From an uncultured Clostridia bacterium (GTDB lineage: Bacteria > Bacillota > Clostridia > TANB77 > CAG-508), in the NCBI GenBank assembly GCA_934140005.1, contig CAKPBB010000003.1:1-64000 (forward strand): a stretch of 64,000 nt of DNA, in the 5' to 3' direction. A program made the position numbers and the translations under genes. How positions within the stretch are numbered: the first letter of the stretch is position 1; the number at the start of each line of letters is the position of its first letter. Shown here piece after piece: positions 62,293 through 64,000 of this stretch. The notes under the pieces were generated by a model. That model saw only the letters and a program-made list of their open reading frames with translations. It searched no databases and had not been told where the DNA came from.

Positions 62293-64000
62293 TTAGTCTT
62301 TAGAAGGTAATATATCCAATAAATCTAAAATTGCAATTCCTATTTTTTCTCCTTCACCTTCATAAGGCCATTCATTGATTGAATATCCTGGATTGTCGTT
62401 TATTTCGATTATTGAGTATTTTTCTTTTTCTACATCATCTATTATAATATCTACACCACAGATTTTAGCATTAAATGCATTTCCTGCTTTTTCAGCAATT
62501 TTCTTAAAATATTCTGGCATAGAATTTGTATAATCTACACTCTCGCCACCAGTTGAACAATTTGAATTTGTTCTTAAAAATACTCTTTTTCCTTCTGGTA
62601 AAACTGTTTCATAGTTATAACCTTGACGTCCTAAATATTCTACAACAGGTTCATCCATTTTAACTGGTGTTCCTGTTAAGAAATGCCATGGTTCTTTATT
62701 TTTTGCTATTATTAATTCTTTAATTGTTGATTTTCCATCTCCAACAACACTCGCAATTCTTCTATGTGCAACACTTAGACATTTTCCATCAATTACTAAG
62801 AATCTATATTCCATTCCTTTTACATATTCTTCAATAAGAACATTATTATCGAATTCAAACGCATAGTCTAAAGCTTTTAAAATTTGTTCTTTAGTTGCTG
62901 GTTTAGCAAATACTGTAATTCCTGTACCATAGTTTGTATTTCTAGGTTTTACAACTAAACTACTATTATAAAAAGGCTCTAATAAAGCTTCTTTATCAGC
63001 TTCGTCCATGTCTTTTTCTAATAGTATTGCTTCTGGAACGGAAAGTCCAGCTTCTTGCATAATTTGTTTTGAAGTAAATTTGTCATCTGTAATAATTGGG
63101 AAAATATATGAATCTCTATCTGTTTTATTTCCCTCGATTACAAATTCCTTTTTGCCATTGTATTTTAATTGTACAACACTCTTTGCTTCATTTAATACTT
63201 CATAATCAACACCTTGTGAGATTGCATCTTTTATTAAAACAACTGATTCTGCAACAAGTTTCTTGTATTTTTGCATACAATATCTTGCAAAATGCCCTTC
63301 TTCAGCATAATCTTTTGCAATATCTACAAGTTTTTTTGAACTTGATATAGATTTATCTGTTTTCAATTTTTCAAGTCCACTTTGTAGTCTTAAACTATAT
63401 TTTTCATTTAAATTTTCTATAAAATTAATTTCTTCTTCAACAGTAGTTGATTTATCTTCTTCTAAAAATGAGAATACCATTCCTATAAAATATGCACAAT
63501 CACCTTCTGATATTCCATTTTTATTAGATATATTTAATGATATTTTATTAATTTTTAATTCTGTATCTGTTGATTCAGCCACACAGTCTGGATAATTATT
63601 TTTTAATAAATCTTTTTTGCTATTAAAATTTTCAGCCATTTGTTTATAAGCAATGCTTAAATCTACTGGTAATTTTGAATTTATTTTTCTTAAATTTTCA
63701 TAGAATTCTTTGCTAATATTAATAACTATGCTAGCATATGTTTTCTCTGAATATTCTTTACTATCTGTTGCTGGCCAAATATATTCATTTTCTTTGTAAA
63801 GTTCTTCAATTACAACATTCATAATTTCTTCAAATTTATTATAAGCATTTGCAATTCCTGATTCCATTGGTGCAGAAATTTTTAAAATTGCTTCGCTATT
63901 TGCTGATGTTGTAATGAAATTATTTTTTTCTTTTTTTCCAAAAGCTTTTGGAAATTCTTTTTGTGAAATTTTATTATCTATATTATTTATTCTTAAAGCT
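62293..64000 (-). CDS. gshF: Bifunctional gamma-glutamylcysteine/glutathione synthetase, C-terminal part
   Basis: The frame is open to the right edge, so the ATG at 63867 is internal. The part in view (569 codons) starts in the end of the glutamate-cysteine ligase domain (EFPKAFGKKEKNNFITTSANSEAILKISAPM) and continues into an ATP-grasp domain like that of D-Ala ligases: VVKPRNTNYGTGI, VLIEEYVKGMEYRFLVIDGK and IIEINDNPGYS. GshF proteins make glutathione from Glu, Cys and Gly in one chain of about 750 residues. Glutathione synthesis is uncommon in Clostridia. The terminal length fits. Confidence 0.85.
   Translation of the reverse strand, partial: ALRINNIDNKISQKEFPKAFGKKEKNNFITTSANSEAILKISAPMESGIANAYNKFEEIMNVVIEELYKENEYIWPATDSKEYSEKTYASIVINISKEFYENLRKINSKLPVDLSIAYKQMAENFNSKKDLLKNNYPDCVAESTDTELKINKISLNISNKNGISEGDCAYFIGMVFSFLEEDKSTTVEEEINFIENLNEKYSLRLQSGLEKLKTDKSISSSKKLVDIAKDYAEEGHFARYCMQKYKKLVAESVVLIKDAISQGVDYEVLNEAKSVVQLKYNGKKEFVIEGNKTDRDSYIFPIITDDKFTSKQIMQEAGLSVPEAILLEKDMDEADKEALLEPFYNSSLVVKPRNTNYGTGITVFAKPATKEQILKALDYAFEFDNNVLIEEYVKGMEYRFLVIDGKCLSVAHRRIASVVGDGKSTIKELIIAKNKEPWHFLTGTPVKMDEPVVEYLGRQGYNYETVLPEGKRVFLRTNSNCSTGGESVDYTNSMPEYFKKIAEKAGNAFNAKICGVDIIIDDVEKEKYSIIEINDNPGYSINEWPYEGEGEKIGIAILDLLDILPSKD

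Noticed and set aside
1..64000. tRNA, rRNA, CRISPR arrays and insertion sequences
   Set aside because: I looked for regularly spaced repeats, cloverleaf arms with TTCGA loops, transposase motifs and terminal inverted repeats, and found none that hold.

Overview
The window looks like a chromosomal segment of a very A+T-rich, spore-forming, anaerobic member of the Clostridia. The evidence is spore-coat/cortex genes yabP and yabQ, a desulfoferrodoxin-type superoxide reductase, a Bce-type peptide-resistance module, Gram-positive MurD/SecA/Rho/UvrABC housekeeping genes, strong GGAGG ribosome sites and typical sigma-A promoters. Most host genes lie on the minus strand. I cannot name a species. No rRNA, tRNA, CRISPR array or insertion sequence is visible.

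Layout. Positions 1-5000 are a decayed zone: a partial superoxide reductase, a broken leucine-rich-repeat gene, a shortened and frameshifted XRE regulator, a frameshifted RhuM-Fic gene, a dxs fragment and two loose copies of the 3' end of an intact ATC-hydrolase-family gene. Positions 5000-14000 hold an FtsH-like protease, a HAD phosphatase, a two-component system, oleate hydratase, a P-loop kinase and a csoR-ttcA-like operon with a visible operator. Positions 14000-20000 carry rho, divIC, yabQ, yabP, aspartokinase, a 40-residue Cys-rich protein and prfB. Positions 20000-29400 carry small orphan genes, a sigma/anti-sigma pair, repair and HAD genes, a C39-like protease, a giant prepilin-like RCC1-repeat protein and gpmA. 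Positions 29400-39000 hold the Bce module with its operator, a nitroreductase, RhuM and secA. Positions 39000-50500 hold an AI-2E/YtvI-type membrane protein, a CBS protein, murD, cmk, uvrA and a twice-frameshifted uvrB. Positions 50500-58000 hold three beta-solenoid proteins, a glycolipid operon (plsC, glycosyltransferase, lipase) and a von Willebrand pair. Positions 58000-64000 hold a heterodimeric ABC exporter and a partial gshF.

The most unusual feature is a dispersed set of about ten 'islets'. Each is one or two genes dropped between host transcription units. Their base composition is visibly richer in G+C (hand counts 39-57% in samples against about 28% in a sample of host sequence). Each has its own sigma-A promoter with a spacer of exactly 17 bp, usually with an extended -10 (TGn), and nearly all end in a long, multi-tier hairpin. 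Their products are an FtsH-like protease, a P-loop kinase, beta-solenoid proteins, a membrane-anchored von Willebrand protein with a membrane partner, and several tiny proteins of no recognised family. I infer that they share an origin or a regulatory logic; nothing in the window proves that they work together.

A second theme is apparent one-base insertions in otherwise intact reading frames (uvrB twice, RhuM-Fic, the prepilin-RCC1 gene). Two of them fall in the identical 10-mer TTGTCCGTGC. They are either real lesions or systematic sequence errors, and they affect how these genes should be annotated.
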